NCBI GenBank assembly: GCA_029582265.1
Contig: CM055821.1
Span: 43,591,694 to 43,655,693, forward strand
From: Zoroaster sp. YZ-2022
Taxonomy: Eukaryota > Echinodermata > Asteroidea > Forcipulatida > Zoroasteridae
Direction: 5' to 3'
Length of the DNA stretch: 64,000 nucleotides
Both the position numbers and the translations under genes were made by a program. Positions 35,121 through 46,126 of the stretch are shown here, piece after piece. The notes beneath the pieces are model-generated. The model made no database searches, was not told the origin of the DNA, and saw only the letters and a program-made list of their open reading frames with translations. Position 1 is the first letter of the stretch; every line of letters starts with the position of its first letter.

Positions 35121-37060
35121 TTACTTAATTGATTGAAACAAGTGAATTATGGGAATAGCCACATGTTTTTCCTGATGATATGGTAACAAAATGTATTTTG
35201 TCTTCACTGACTTAATATCGGTAATAAGAGGAATATTACTGATACTTGAAACTTTGTGAATACCAACATTTTTAGATTCCAATGGATACGAAAAAAATGA
35301 TTCTTTGATCAGAAATTCATTGTACAGTATATAGACTCCTGATTTATATTGAAAAACGTTTCTGACCAGTACACATTTGGATCCAACTTGTACACAGTTG
35401 TTACCCTTTTTGTGCTCAGTAGAAAACCATGCAACTTCGCATTTCGAAATTGAGTACAAAGGAAATAACCTTCAGATGGGAGAGAGGACCATCAGTGTGT
35501 GGCATATTAACAGAAACTCCATTAATACATGTACCAAAGTTATCTGATGATTCGTCTGATGAATGACACATGCAATGATCTCCCCAAAAACCTGTGAATT
35601 ATTGTTCAAGGACAAAGTTTGGCTTCCTGATTACCTGCTTTAAGCTTTTTCGAAAATTTTCAAATGGAAGGCCGCAAACTTGTCCAATGGACCATACAAC
35701 TTGACATCGTCAGCAATGTGAACAAGTCCATGAACATTATATACCATTTGATCCGTCCAAACTCTGACAGGTGTTTTACAAAACAAATGAGGAGGTCCTT
35801 GGCATAACCACAGAGGATCACACAAATATTGATTGGCAAGTATACGGATGGCAATGGAAAACAACATGAAGTTTTTATACATTTCATCAGGTATTTGCCC
35901 TTCAACACCACTTGACCTGTATAAAGAAGGAAGAGTCGAAACTCAGTGGCCTTCCACCTATCAACTTCAGTTAGAGCCCTGGGCAAATTCTAGCAAAATT
36001 CTTTCGGTATGAAACAACACAGAGACAGAAGGGATTCTGAAAATTCAGTCTTCACTGGTGTGCCAAGCGGCGTTTAAGAGGCCCAATTTCAACCACAACA
36101 TAAGAAGGCGCCTCACTCCAAGGCACACCAAGTGCATATAGTCCAAGGAAATTGAGACCATGCCCAATCCCAGCTTCCTCAATGGATTCGGTCCTATATG
36201 GTAGTCCTCATCTAACATGTCATCAAATGACTTATCTGTGCGATGAGGAGCATCTGTTTCAGGAAAAAACATTTTCTTGTCATACGTTCCTCGCTGATTG
36301 CATTTCTCACAGCCTGAATAACCTGAGTGACATTTTACTTGCTTAAGATAAGCACGGGCCGGGGCATCACATACAAAATTCAGTATATGAACGGTATATA
36401 CACGGCCGTCAAAGGTTAAGTTATTTAGTTTGAGCTTGATCATTTCTGTCACAAAATCGTTGAGGAATTCCTCGGGATCTTTTGGTTTTGATTTTCCTGT
36501 GAACAAACCTATAATGAATGGCTCGCTAGATCCTTGAATTAAACCTAAAATTGGCCAAAACTGTATATTACTGCTTTGAATAAAGGTAGCCATCAACATT
36601 AATTTGAAGGAAGAGCTTAATTATCATGACCCTGCAGCTTGGGATCAGAAGCTAACTTCGACATTATACAATAGGCTACACCAACATGATAGTACGATCC
36701 ACTGCACTCCTGATAGTCTTTATTCCTTCAATTTTACCTGTAGATAAGAGCGTCCTTGGGTCTTTTGGAAGAGCTGGATGGAATTTTCGCAAGATTGCGA
36801 GTAAGCTTTGAAAAGAAGTCTGATTTATGTTGCTATTTACAGCCCAATCACAAAGCAGTTTTGGCAAATCTTTGTCATTTTTGCGGCCATCTGACAAGCT
36901 AGAATCAGAAAGGCAATCCGTTACAATCATCACTGTCAGAAAAGGATTCAAGTTCAGAATCTGAACTTGCAACAGTCAAATCAAACAATGGTTCAGGCAG
37001 ATCATCATAAATTTCTCCTTCATTAACATTGTTTGAAGAGAAAGTATCATCATCTGCATT
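35121..37060 (-). pseudogene. tnp2-like (EnSpm/CACTA-type) transposase, frameshifted
   Basis: Read right to left: an acidic Ser/Asp leader (about 37050-36920), LPKLLCDWAVNSN with PALPKDPRTLL (36870-36740), then QFWPILGLI, GLFTGKSKPKDPEEFLNDF, FVCDAPARAYLK, the zinc-ligand-like GYSGCEKCNQRGTY and LDYMHLVCLGVRR (36599-36045). Next come PRALTEVDRWKATEFRLFLL (35986 on), DQMVYNVHGLVHIADDVKLY (35770-35690) and the C-terminal FFSYPLESKNVG block (35459-35121). The order fits a large transposase family related to tnp2 of EnSpm/CACTA elements; that label is from memory. At least four frame changes break it. It may be the transposase of the 33.7-kb element around it, but its own boundaries were not found. 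Confidence 0.75.
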
Positions 37061-37199
37061 AGGTTGGCTCTAAACTTATTTTTGTTGTAGGGGATTTTTG
37101 ACATCTTCAGAATTATTCTGTGTATTCTCCTTGATTTCATTTGGTTTTGATTGCTGGTCTTCCGCATGCACATTTAGCCTGCTGGCCGTTTGAACAACC

Positions 37200-40100
37200 A
37201 GGCCAGCATGAAAAGTTTCTTCAGTCTTTGCAATGTTCTGTAAATGTAGTTTGTATTTTTCTTCAATTTTTCTACGCTTTGTCTAGTACGACATCACCAC
37301 CTTGTGTTCACAGTCGGAACTGTCACAACTTCCATAGAAATGATATTTCCCACAAGTTTCCAAAATTTCCTTATCACTGATAATGCTTTTGTGGTGTAAA
37401 TTATATGGGGATATGAACTGTTGTGTTGTCCAATGTACTTTGCAGGAAATATAATATGGAAAAATATTTCATAGCAAGGATTTTTATGGAAAAATGTACC
37501 TTGCACATGTATTTGTATAGTAGTACAGGGTGTATCTTGTTTCTTATAACTGTATCACAGTATAGTGAGACAATTATAGTCAATAACATGTATCATCACA
37601 ACCATTAAAACCAGCATGACCACAAACCAATGTTTTCTGACCGTTTGTAAAATTGGAGTTGACACTGCTGGTATACAAAAATGCACTCTAAATTTGGGGA
37701 ACCATTAAACATGTGCGTTTTTCAAGACAAACCAAAATTTAAAATTACAATTTAAAAAACATATGGAAATAAGTTTTGCTTATCATATCATGTTATCCAG
37801 CCAACCTTACAATTTATAATAAATGTTTTACGGACAGTGAAATTAAACCGAAACTCTGCAATGTGTCGTCACTGAAAAATACAGTAGGCATACACTGTTC
37901 ACATGCAACAAAAATGTGTGCGTAAAATTAAAAAGTACAATGTTATAATATATATAATTATGCCTACTTAAGGATTCAAAATACAATTTTCAGAATTGCG
38001 TAAAATTAAAAAAAGCAATATCAAGAAAATATAATAATACCAAATTCACTATAAGATCAGGTTACGTACCGAAAAACAAGCATGACCGACAAGCAAGACA
38101 CTGTTGACCCTTTAGGCCGACTCAAGAGTATGTTAGTAATAGTATAGTAGTATTAGGCCTATAAGTATTCTACAGTTTCAGTTGCATAATTCAAATTAGG
38201 TATGATTGGAACCATGCAGACTTACCAGTTTGACCAGGTGTTGCTCCCACTGTAGTCCCCGCACTCTGCTTCTCTTCCATTCCGAGTGTGTGTCACATTT
38301 AGTACGGCATATAACAGCAGGAAGTTACTACCAGGGCATTCGCATGCATGCTTCAAAAGCGTATTTTATATGGAAATTTTTTACGTTTGATATAGAATCT
38401 CCACATTAGAGGAATTGTTAATACTTTGAGATTGTGCGCTCGTAACCCGAAAATAACTAAAATAGAAAATGTACATTGACATCTCCATAATTTTTGTATT
38501 GTATATTTTCTAAGTTCCTCGTTCCATGTTCACCATGGCTGACAAATTTGACATTGGAGGCTCCGTCAGCTAGTGCCTTTCGGGATGTCTAATAATTTTT
38601 GTTAGCTATGGCAAACTCATCTAAAAGAAGTGAAATTATTACCGATAAATAATTTTAGTTCGTTTGTACCACTCCATACAATCAATTCGAAAATCTGAAT
38701 GCAACTAACGGTTACATAATGTTTTGTGATGTTTTTATACACGCAGATATGCTACCTTATTTACGTGGTCTTCGAATGCCAAGTAAATTAATTTATAACA
38801 TTTTCTCTAAAATTTCAGTAGTTCAGACAAAATATTTGCTCAGCACTGCAATGCCCCATTATACGAAATCAGCCGTTAGATTAAAAAGTAATAGATTAAA
38901 ACAAACATAAATAAATAAATACAATTCTGATAATCACCACGTACTGCCTTTAAATATTTTACCAAAGGTATTTCGGAAAATTACCAATGGTGTACATAAC
39001 CTTTAACTGTATAATTCACAAGTTAGGAAGGTGAATCACGGATTAAAAGAGGAAAATTCAGCTGTATAAATCAACGGAATCCCGAGACAGCTTGCCTTGT
39101 AAAAATTCCTAAACTCGACACGTCCTTTCACTGATTAGTTTATAATCAGCATGCTATATCCCTGATTATTGTATCTATCATTACACTAATAACGATTGAA
39201 AATCCAACAATTATGTATGTCTCTCATTTAAAACGTTTAAGGTGTTTTAAAAGATCAATGCTATACCGATTAAAATATCTTAAAGTTCCTTGAACACTTA
39301 CTTTACTTTCTTCAAGACTGGCATACTTTTATTAAAACTAGCGCCCTCTTTTGTTGTGGGTTTCGAAGATAATTATTCCCTCATTATTTTAAATCGATTA
39401 AAATGTTTTTAAAATACTAGCAAACAATGCAACAAGCTAATAACTTGTTATTTGTATCACAAAAAATCCACACAATGATAAAAACAGGAAATCAGACATT
39501 TTCAGCAAATTTAAGTTTTTCAAGAAAATCCAAATTTTTACAAAGAAAGCGCACATAAAACGTGAGAGTACATACCCGTCTTTTATAACACTTTTGAACC
39601 CGTTTGAGGGAGTAAAACTAGTTTTTATATCAATTACTTCCTTATTTAAATAGAAGTTCATAACCGTTGATGTACCCTGACAGATTTGCCTATAATTCTA
39701 ATGAATATTTTTTATAGGGGACTTTGGTAAAAGCAATTGCACGTATCCAATCTCGCCAGTTTTTCTCTGCTCCTTTTTATCTCATATTGTTTTCAGACGC
39801 TCTCGATCATTTATTGCTGGAAGCATCGTTCAGCTTGCTTTGACATTCCAGTTGAATTTGAAAATTTCATACAAATATTTGAGCACAGTATGCATAATTT
39901 GTATGCAGTGCCTCAGCTATAAAAATAGACACATATAAGATGGATGATGGTTTTTCAAATCCTTTAAGACCGATCGTTTTTTCGCGTTTGCGATTTTGAT
40001 AAATTCAATACTCTCGCTGGACTGAATACTAAAAAAAATACAAGATGTATATAAACTTTTTTTTTAAATTATTACTTTCACTTTAACAAACAACCTAAAG

Positions 40101-40407
40101 GAATTTCTATAATTATGCTGGTTACTTTCTGTATTCATAAAGCATAGGTGGTGTAACAATTAATTGTTTTATGTATTTTTTATTTCTAAAAAGATACATT
40201 TATTTTGTCGTATTAAGTTATAGTGTGCGAATCCACAAAATGGCATGGGATATATGTGGCCTGCTAAAAGTCCTGGGAATTGTTTTCGAATGCTTCAAGC
40301 TTATCGTTAATTGCCACTTAAATATTCAGTTATAAAAATCACACAAATTGGTTTCGTTGCCATAGGAAGGTGTATAAAACAACACACAAAACTATTGAAG
40401 TTATCAG
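37200..40407. other. No gene seen
   Basis: AT-rich sequence with only short ORFs and no recognised exon, RNA or repeat border. Confidence 0.35.
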
Positions 40408-40437
40408 GTACACTGGGCCACTACAGGCTATATATGT

Positions 40438-40685
40438 CATGGGCGGATCCAGAACATTTTTTAGGGGCGGGGCGGAGAATCAAAAACAATTATTTTTCAG
40501 TACTACAAAAATTAAAATGATATAATCAAAGGGAGAGAAAAACAAAGCACACTGTGGGAATGGGAGTGCGTTCTCCCCTCCCCTCCCCTCTCTCTCTCGT
40601 TCTCTCCCATTTTTTAACGATTTTAGGGGGGATGGACTACAGCCCCCTTAGCCCCCCTTAGCCCCCCCCCCCTGGATCCACCAAT
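40438..40685. mobile_element. hAT-like MITE inserted at the edge of the 60-bp array
   Basis: CATGGGCGGATCCAG at left is mirrored by CTGGATCCACCAATG at right, with G-rich and C-rich runs inside. Array sequence (CACTGGGCCACTACAGGC) stands directly to its left and continues on its right, so it interrupts a repeat unit. TATGT is repeated at both flanks. Confidence 0.6.
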
Positions 40686-40687
40686 GT

Positions 40688-42890
40688 ATGTACCCTGTTG
40701 CCATAATGCTTTGCCGCTATCAAGCCGGCACTTGCCCAGTACAGTCCTTGTACCGTCTTGCCCATAATGGTTTGCCGCAATCAACCCTGCACTGGGCCAG
40801 TTCAGGCAGTGTACTGTCTTGCCGTAATGGTTTGCCGCAATCAACCTGGCACTGGGCCAGTACAGGCAGTGTACCGTGTTGCCGTTATGGTTTTCCGCAA
40901 TCAGCCCAGCACTGGGCCAGTTCAGGCAGTGTACTGTCTTCCCATAATGGTTTGCCACAATCAACCCGGCACTGGGCCAGTACAGGCTGTGTACCGTCTT
41001 GCCATAATGGTTTGACGCAATCAGCCCGCCACTGGGCCAGTACAGGCAGCGTACCGTCTTGCCGTTTTGGTTTGCCACAATCAGCCCGGCACTGGGCCAG
41101 TTCAGGCAGTGTACTGTCTTGCCATAATGGTTTGCCACAATCAACCCGGCACTGGGCCAGTTCAGGCTGTGTACCGTCTTGCCGTTATGGTTTGCCGCAA
41201 TCAGCCCGGCACTGGGCCAGTTCAAGCAGTGTACCGTCTTGCCATAATGGTTTGCCGCAATCAACCCGGCACTGGGCCAGTACAGGTAGTATACCGACTT
41301 GCCGTTATGGTTTGCCGCAATCAGCCCGGCACTGGGCCAGTTCAGGCAGTGTACTGTCTTGCCATAATGGTTTGCCACAATCAACCCGGCACTGGGCCAG
41401 TACAGGCTGTGTACCGTCTTGCCATAATGGTTTGACGCAATCAGCCCGGCACTGGGCCAGTACAGGCAGTGTACCGTCTTGCCGTTTTGGTTTGCCACAA
41501 TCAGCCCGGCACTGGGCCAGTTCAGACAGTGTACTGTCTTGCCATAATGGTTTGCCACAATCAACCCGGCACTGGGCCAGTTCAGGCTGTGTACCGTCTT
41601 GCCGTTATGGTTTGCCGCAATCAACCCGGCACTGGGCCAGTTCAGGCAGTGTACCGTCTTACCATAATGGTTTGCCACAATCAACCCGGCACTGGGCCAG
41701 TACAGGCAGTGTACTGTCTTGCCATAATGGTTTGCCACAATCAACCCGGCACTGGGCCAGTACAGGCTGTGTACCGTCTTGCCATAATGGTTTGACGCAA
41801 TCAGCCCGGCACTGGGCCAGTACAGGCAGTGTACCGTCTTGCCGTTTTGGTTTGCCACAATCAGCCCGGCACTGGGCCAGTTCAGACAGTGTACTGTCTT
41901 GCCATAATGGTTTGCCACAATCAACCCGGCACTGGGCCAGTTCAGGCTGTGTACCGTCTTGCCGTTATGGTTTGCCGCAATCAACCCGGCACTGGGCCAG
42001 TTCAGGCAGTGTACCGTCTTGCCATAATGGTTTGCCACAATCAGCCAGGCACTGGGCCAGTACAGGCAGTGTACCGTCTTACCATAATGGTTTGCCACAA
42101 TCAACCCGGCACTGGGCCAGTACAGGTAGTGTACCGTCTTGCCGTAATGGTTTGCCGCAATCAACCCGGCACTGGGCCAGTACAGGTAGTGTACCGTCTT
42201 GCCGTTATGGTTTGCTGCAATCTGCCTGGCACTGGGCCAGTACAGGCAGTGTACCGTCTTGCCGTTATGGTTTGCCGCAACCAGCCCGGCACTGGGCCAG
42301 TACAGGCAGTGTACCGTCTTGCCGTTATGGTTTGCCGCAATCAACCCGGCACTGGGCCAGTACAGGCTGTGTACCGTCTTGCCGTTATGGTTTGCCGCAA
42401 TCAACCCGGCACTGGGCCAGTTCAGGCATTGTACCGTCTTGCCGTAATGGTTTGCCGCAATCAACCCGGCACTGGGCCAGTACAGGCAGTGTACCGTCTT
42501 GCCGTAATGGTTTGCCGCAATCAACCCGGCACTGGGCCAGTTCAGGCAGTGTACCGTCTTGCCGTAATGGTTTGCCGCAATCAACCCGGCACTGGGCCAG
42601 TTCAGGCAGTGTACCGTCTTGCCGTTATGGTTTGCCGCAATCAACCCGGCACTGGGCCAGTACAGGCTGTGTACCGTCTTGCCGTTATGGTTTGCTGCAA
42701 TCAACCCGGCACTGGGCCAGTTCAGGCAGTGTACCGTCTTGCCGTAATGGTTTGCCGCAATCAACCCGGCACTCGGCCAGTACAGGCAGTGTACCGTCTT
42801 GCCGTTATGGTTTGCCGCAATCAACCCGGCACTGGGCCAGTACAGGCTGTGTACCGTCTTGCCGTTATGGTTTGCCGGTACTATTCTAGA
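40688..42890 (+). repeat. 60-bp minisatellite, about 36 units (right subterminal array)
   Basis: The unit runs CACTGGGCCAGTACAGGCAG, TGTACCGTCTTGCCGTTATG, GTTTGCCGCAATCAACCCGG. Units differ at fixed positions (TACAGG/TTCAGG, CCGTTATGG/CCATAATGG, AACC/AGCC), and blocks of about six units recur (compare 41341-41640 with 41701-42000), so the array grew by multi-unit duplication. Sixty is a multiple of three and the unit lacks stops in several frames, which yields 733-residue open frames on both strands. I judge these non-coding. Confidence 0.95.
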
Positions 42891-43052
42891 ACTGGCCCGG
42901 TTCTGGATCTGTACCGTTGATACCGTACAGTTTTGCCGCTATGAAGCCGGCACTGGCCCAGTGCCGGATATCTACCGTCAAAACTGTACGGTACTGCCGG
43001 AACAAAACCAGAACAAGCCAGCACTGGCCCAGTACCGTCATGTTTGCTGGGG
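42891..43052 (+). repeat. Right end of the 33.7-kb element
   Basis: Less regular ACTGGCCC and GTACCG words (CCAGCACTGGCCCAGTACCG) lead to the terminal TGTTTGCTGGG at 43041-43051, the mirror of 9378-9388. Confidence 0.65.
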
Positions 43053-43670
43053 AATGCTCGCAAAACTCCCACCCCACCAAAGTGAACATGATTTATAACT
43101 TATCATTAAGTAACAATCAGTACACCGCAACCGATTTTGAACGAGAAATATTGGGTTCTGAAAATAATCTTAATTCTTAAAACCGTTGTTTAGTAGTAGC
43201 AGTTGTTGTTTTTAATTATTCCTAGCTACATGTAGGTCTCTTATAAATTCATTCTTTCAGGAAACAAGGTTTATTGAAATTTAACTAAAGTTCATTGTGA
43301 TAGAAACAAATTAACATTCAAGTTCTGGTTTTATATTCGTAATATTTTGCAGTTTGTTAGTTTCGTAATATTATTTAAAAATTACTACGCAAAGTCATGT
43401 CCTTATCCAAAGCCAACATAACTTACGGGATATCCTATTTAGAAGGCAGGGGCGCGGTATGCACAACGAGTTAGTTCCGCCCACATCGCCTTTGATCGAC
43501 CAATGACATTCTTCAACACGTGTTTTGCGACATGAACGTCCATGTCAACTTGCTATATGCATGCGCTCTGATCACACACATACCTGTACTTCTGACAAGT
43601 ACAGCTAGTCACGTATACGTGGACCGCTGAATGTAGCTCGCTGTATGATGCACCAGCCGTGCGTGCAGAA

Positions 43671-43790
43671 ATGGCGACGAAGCGACAGAGAGGCACGCTA
43701 GATGCGTGGATTACGGGGAAAAGGCCGAATACTCAGATGAATACTCAGATTTGTCTGATTTTTCAGATACAGACTCAGAGTGTTGAATAA
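43671..43790 (+). pseudogene. Short ORF resembling a hAT transposase N-terminus
   Basis: The 39-residue frame starts MATKRQRGTLDAWITGKRP and stops at 43788. Basic KRQR-TL starts are common in hAT-type transposases. It stands in the right arm of the hAT-type insertion, about 1 kb from its end. The remaining transposase is absent. Resemblance is short, so the call is tentative. Confidence 0.35.
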
Positions 43791-44043
43791 AAGTACCAGT
43801 ACGATCAATAATTCTGCTATTTAAGTCGGAGGGATTAGATGATCTCAAGAGTTAGATACATGTAGGCCTATCTTCAGATTTACGTTTTTTTTTATTCAAA
43901 CTGATTTTGTTGAGTTCTTAAAAATATTTTCAGAGACTGAAGTGAACATGTTGAGTGTGTTGAAACTTTTTAATCCAAGGTTCATCAGAGACTGGCTCCA
44001 TACATTCATCCCATTAGCCTATGTAGGCATACCAAATTTACTT

Positions 44044-44098
44044 TACTACAGGGGGCATCCCATGAGGAAGCTTAGCATCTTGGGATGCCCCTGTAGTA
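44044..44098. repeat. Hairpin, 18-bp stem
   Basis: TACTACAGGGGGCATCCCA and TGGGATGCCCCTGTAGTA pair fully except for one bulged G, with an 18-base loop. Could be a very small MITE or a structured RNA site; no other copy seen in the window. Confidence 0.6.
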
Positions 44099-44376
44099 CA
44101 ATTTACCACTTAAATTGACCAATTACCATTTAACCAAGATTTGAATAAATGGAAAAGAAGAGTTGAAACAGAAATAATAAAACAATAAAACATTTATTTT
44201 AACAACGGAACTAAAATTGCCAGTGTGTCTTCTTGTGATTCTAGTCTACTGTTCACTATACTACAATAAAGATACAGTTTTTCATGGAATTGATTTAGTT
44301 GAGATTGTTTTTTTTTCTCATTTTGTCTTATTCTTGCCTCAGTCTGGAAAGTGTACTTCAGAAAGTGTACCCCCAG

Positions 44377-44441
44377 TTCTTTTCAGAACTAATTACTACT
44401 CAATTGAGATTCCACATGGTGTCACCGCAATTAGTCTTACT
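44377..44441 (+). repeat. Penelope-like 3'-tail fragment
   Basis: Near-identical to 2668-2727 (CTTTTCAGAACTAATTACTA ... CACCGCAATTAGTCTTA). No reverse transcriptase sequence is nearby. Confidence 0.6.
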
Positions 44442-44539
44442 TATCATCCTCACCATGCAAAGCTACAAGTTGTACTTCAGACTCTTCATTTTTTCTGTTT
44501 TCCATGGGTTGGAAATAACCCTCCAAATGCCTCTTTAGG

Positions 44540-44707
44540 GCCTCAAACTTTAGGGCCTTCAAATTTTTCCGGGGGAGGGCCGCCGGAACCCGCCTTTCCC
44601 GGAACGCCTCGCGCATTCGGCGCTCGGCAAATGGGCTTTGCCCATTTGTCTGCACCCTCCTACTTTCTTTCTTGTACCCTCCTACTCCTCTAAACTTTGA
44701 GAGCCCT
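44540..44707. mobile_element. Right end of the hAT-type insertion
   Basis: GC-rich block (GGGGGAGGGCCGCCGGAACC, GCATTCGGCGCTCGGC) followed by TACCCTCCTACTCCTC and the terminal TTTGAGAGCCCT. The ORF that crosses it is not taken as coding. Confidence 0.6.
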
Positions 44708-44754
44708 GCATTTGGCAGGGTGCTTAGAGAATACCTCGTGGGGATTAGGGTTAA
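44708..44754 (+). mobile_element. Right tail of the split family B MITE
   Basis: GCATTTGGCAGGGTGCTTAG through GGGATTAGGG and TTAA (44751-44754) equals the last 47 bp of the copy at 4707-5366, and continues the copy cut at 8437. Confidence 0.8.
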
Positions 44755-45955
44755 TGTGAAGAATTCAATGGTGTTATTTGTTTTCTAATAGGACATTTAG
44801 TTCTTGAGATATTGGCTGTTGAACTTGGAAAAGTTGAGATTTAAGAAATAAATTGGAAATTAACAAGTGTGACTAGGAGCACTATGTTTTTTATTTTAAA
44901 TTTGATGTTTTTGTGGTCATAGAATATAAAAATAAAAATTTTAAAAAATAGTGAACTGTTAATTCCAATCATTAAAGGCCCAGTGAATGAAAAAAAGTTT
45001 AAAAAAATGTTACACTTCATTGTTAAATAATAACCATCAATGCATCATTCATTTGGGCGGATTAATACTGTACAACAGTAACAATATCTGAACTTGAACT
45101 TTAATATTCCTCCGAGACCATATACGCTTACATACATGACAAACCCGCCATCATCGCGCAACAATTGGCCATGTTGATATGACCCCAGAAATACCCTTTT
45201 CGCGAGAGTTCACAATAATTTTTACAGACAGTTTTTGTTTATATTGCTAAAAACCAGTCCAGATAATGTTAAAATGTGGCTGTTGATTTAATATAAATTT
45301 GAAAACTTTTTATTTCAAAATCTTACATTTTTGGGACTAAAAATGCCGGAACGTTAACAATTTCTTACCTGTCAAATACTTTTACCTCCATTAAAAATGG
45401 CTTGGTATATCAAAGTGATCATGCTTCACACATTGACCCTTCAACTTTGGTCGAAATATCAAAGAATCTCGCGAAAATATGAAATTTCAACGAGACCTCA
45501 AAACCGGGTCAAATGTCAAAAGTCAGGTCAAATCGGCAATCTGTTGGAGTCGCAACCAAAAAGTCGTCCTCAAAACCATGCATATTTCTGGACAAATATC
45601 TCATCAATAAATTGAAGAGTAAGAATTATTCTACATAATCTGTGACTATTGTGGGAAGTTTTTGGACCGTTTAGCTTCTATGGGTTCCAGAACTTTTTTT
45701 TTTAACATGGTGGCACATAGGCAAATGTGTTAAATCGCGTTTGGGTGTTATACCTACACAATGTCTACTCTAAGCATGTGTTTTTAGCAGACGACAAAAT
45801 GGCAACATCTCACTGGATGTGCATACATTCATTGCTCAAAACCGCCCAAAATATCATTTCCAATCCTCACTTGATGACACTTTCCTCTCTTTAATAAGTG
45901 TGTCCCTCTGTCATATTTTTAAAAAAATGTGAAATTTGTTGTAATATTTGGATAG
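44755..45955. other. No gene seen (intron 1)
   Basis: AT-rich. Part near 44760-44830 resembles 7640-7720. No exon recognised. Confidence 0.4.
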
Positions 45956-46126
45956 AAAAGTGGCGGTTGTAGGCCTATTTAGTTACATTCTTTCACAATT
46001 ATTAATGTATTCCATTTTGGGCCTTGATTATTGAATGGATGGTGTATAACCATTTTTTAAAATGTATTTTGTGTTACATTTATAATAGGCTACATTTTTA
46101 AAATAAATTATAGACACCTTATTCAC

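Larger units (their letters stand above)
9377..43052. mobile_element. 33.7-kb element with CCCAGCAAACA ends and palindrome-rich subterminal arrays
   Basis: A perfect 11-bp terminal inverted repeat CCCAGCAAACA (9378-9388; complement at 43041-43051) is followed on both sides by NNACGGNACTGGGCCA. AATG directly repeats at 9373-9376 and 43053-43056. Inside each end lie arrays rich in the near-palindrome GTACTGGCCCAGTAC (9389-10660 and 40408-43040). Subterminal repeated binding sites are known for EnSpm/CACTA-type elements, and a decayed tnp2-like transposase lies inside at 35.1-37.1 kb; linking the two is inference. Much of the length is later insertions and possibly cargo. Confidence 0.6.
8438..44707. 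mobile_element. hAT-type insertion, now 36 kb through nested insertions
   Basis: The left end is CAGGGCTCTCAAA (8438) and the right end TTTGAGAGCCCT (44696-44707). The flanking 8-bp direct repeat GCATTTGA / GCATTTGG sits in the family B MITE, and the uncut form of this site is seen in the other copy at 5320-5327. CAGGG ends and an 8-bp duplication fit hAT. The element's own sequence appears to be about 8438-9376 and 43053-44707; the left end holds a GC-rich hairpin (GCCGGTCACCGGCGGC region, 8455-8515). No intact transposase remains; see the short ORF at 43671. Confidence 0.75.
7538..45994. mobile_element. Possible outermost stacked element with family-D-like ends
   Basis: GAAAGAATGTCGAACCC at 7538 is mirrored by GGTTGT...ACATTCTTTC ending at 45994. 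Both are related to the ends of family D. AAGTGGCGGTTG at 45958-45969 matches the inner end. The segments just outside the split MITE (about 7620-7815 and 44755-44840) share words such as ATTTGTTTT and TTCTTGAGATAT. No clean target duplication was found, so this layer is tentative. Confidence 0.35.

Noticed and set aside
40623..42889. 733-residue open frames on both strands
   Set aside because: They are products of a 60-bp tandem unit without stops; both strands and several frames are open at once, and no domain is visible.
40688..42890. CRISPR-like array
   Set aside because: Units are contiguous without unique spacers, and the DNA is animal nuclear sequence.
44217..44693. 158-residue open frame
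   Set aside because: Crosses the Penelope-like tail fragment and the hAT-type end; no domain.
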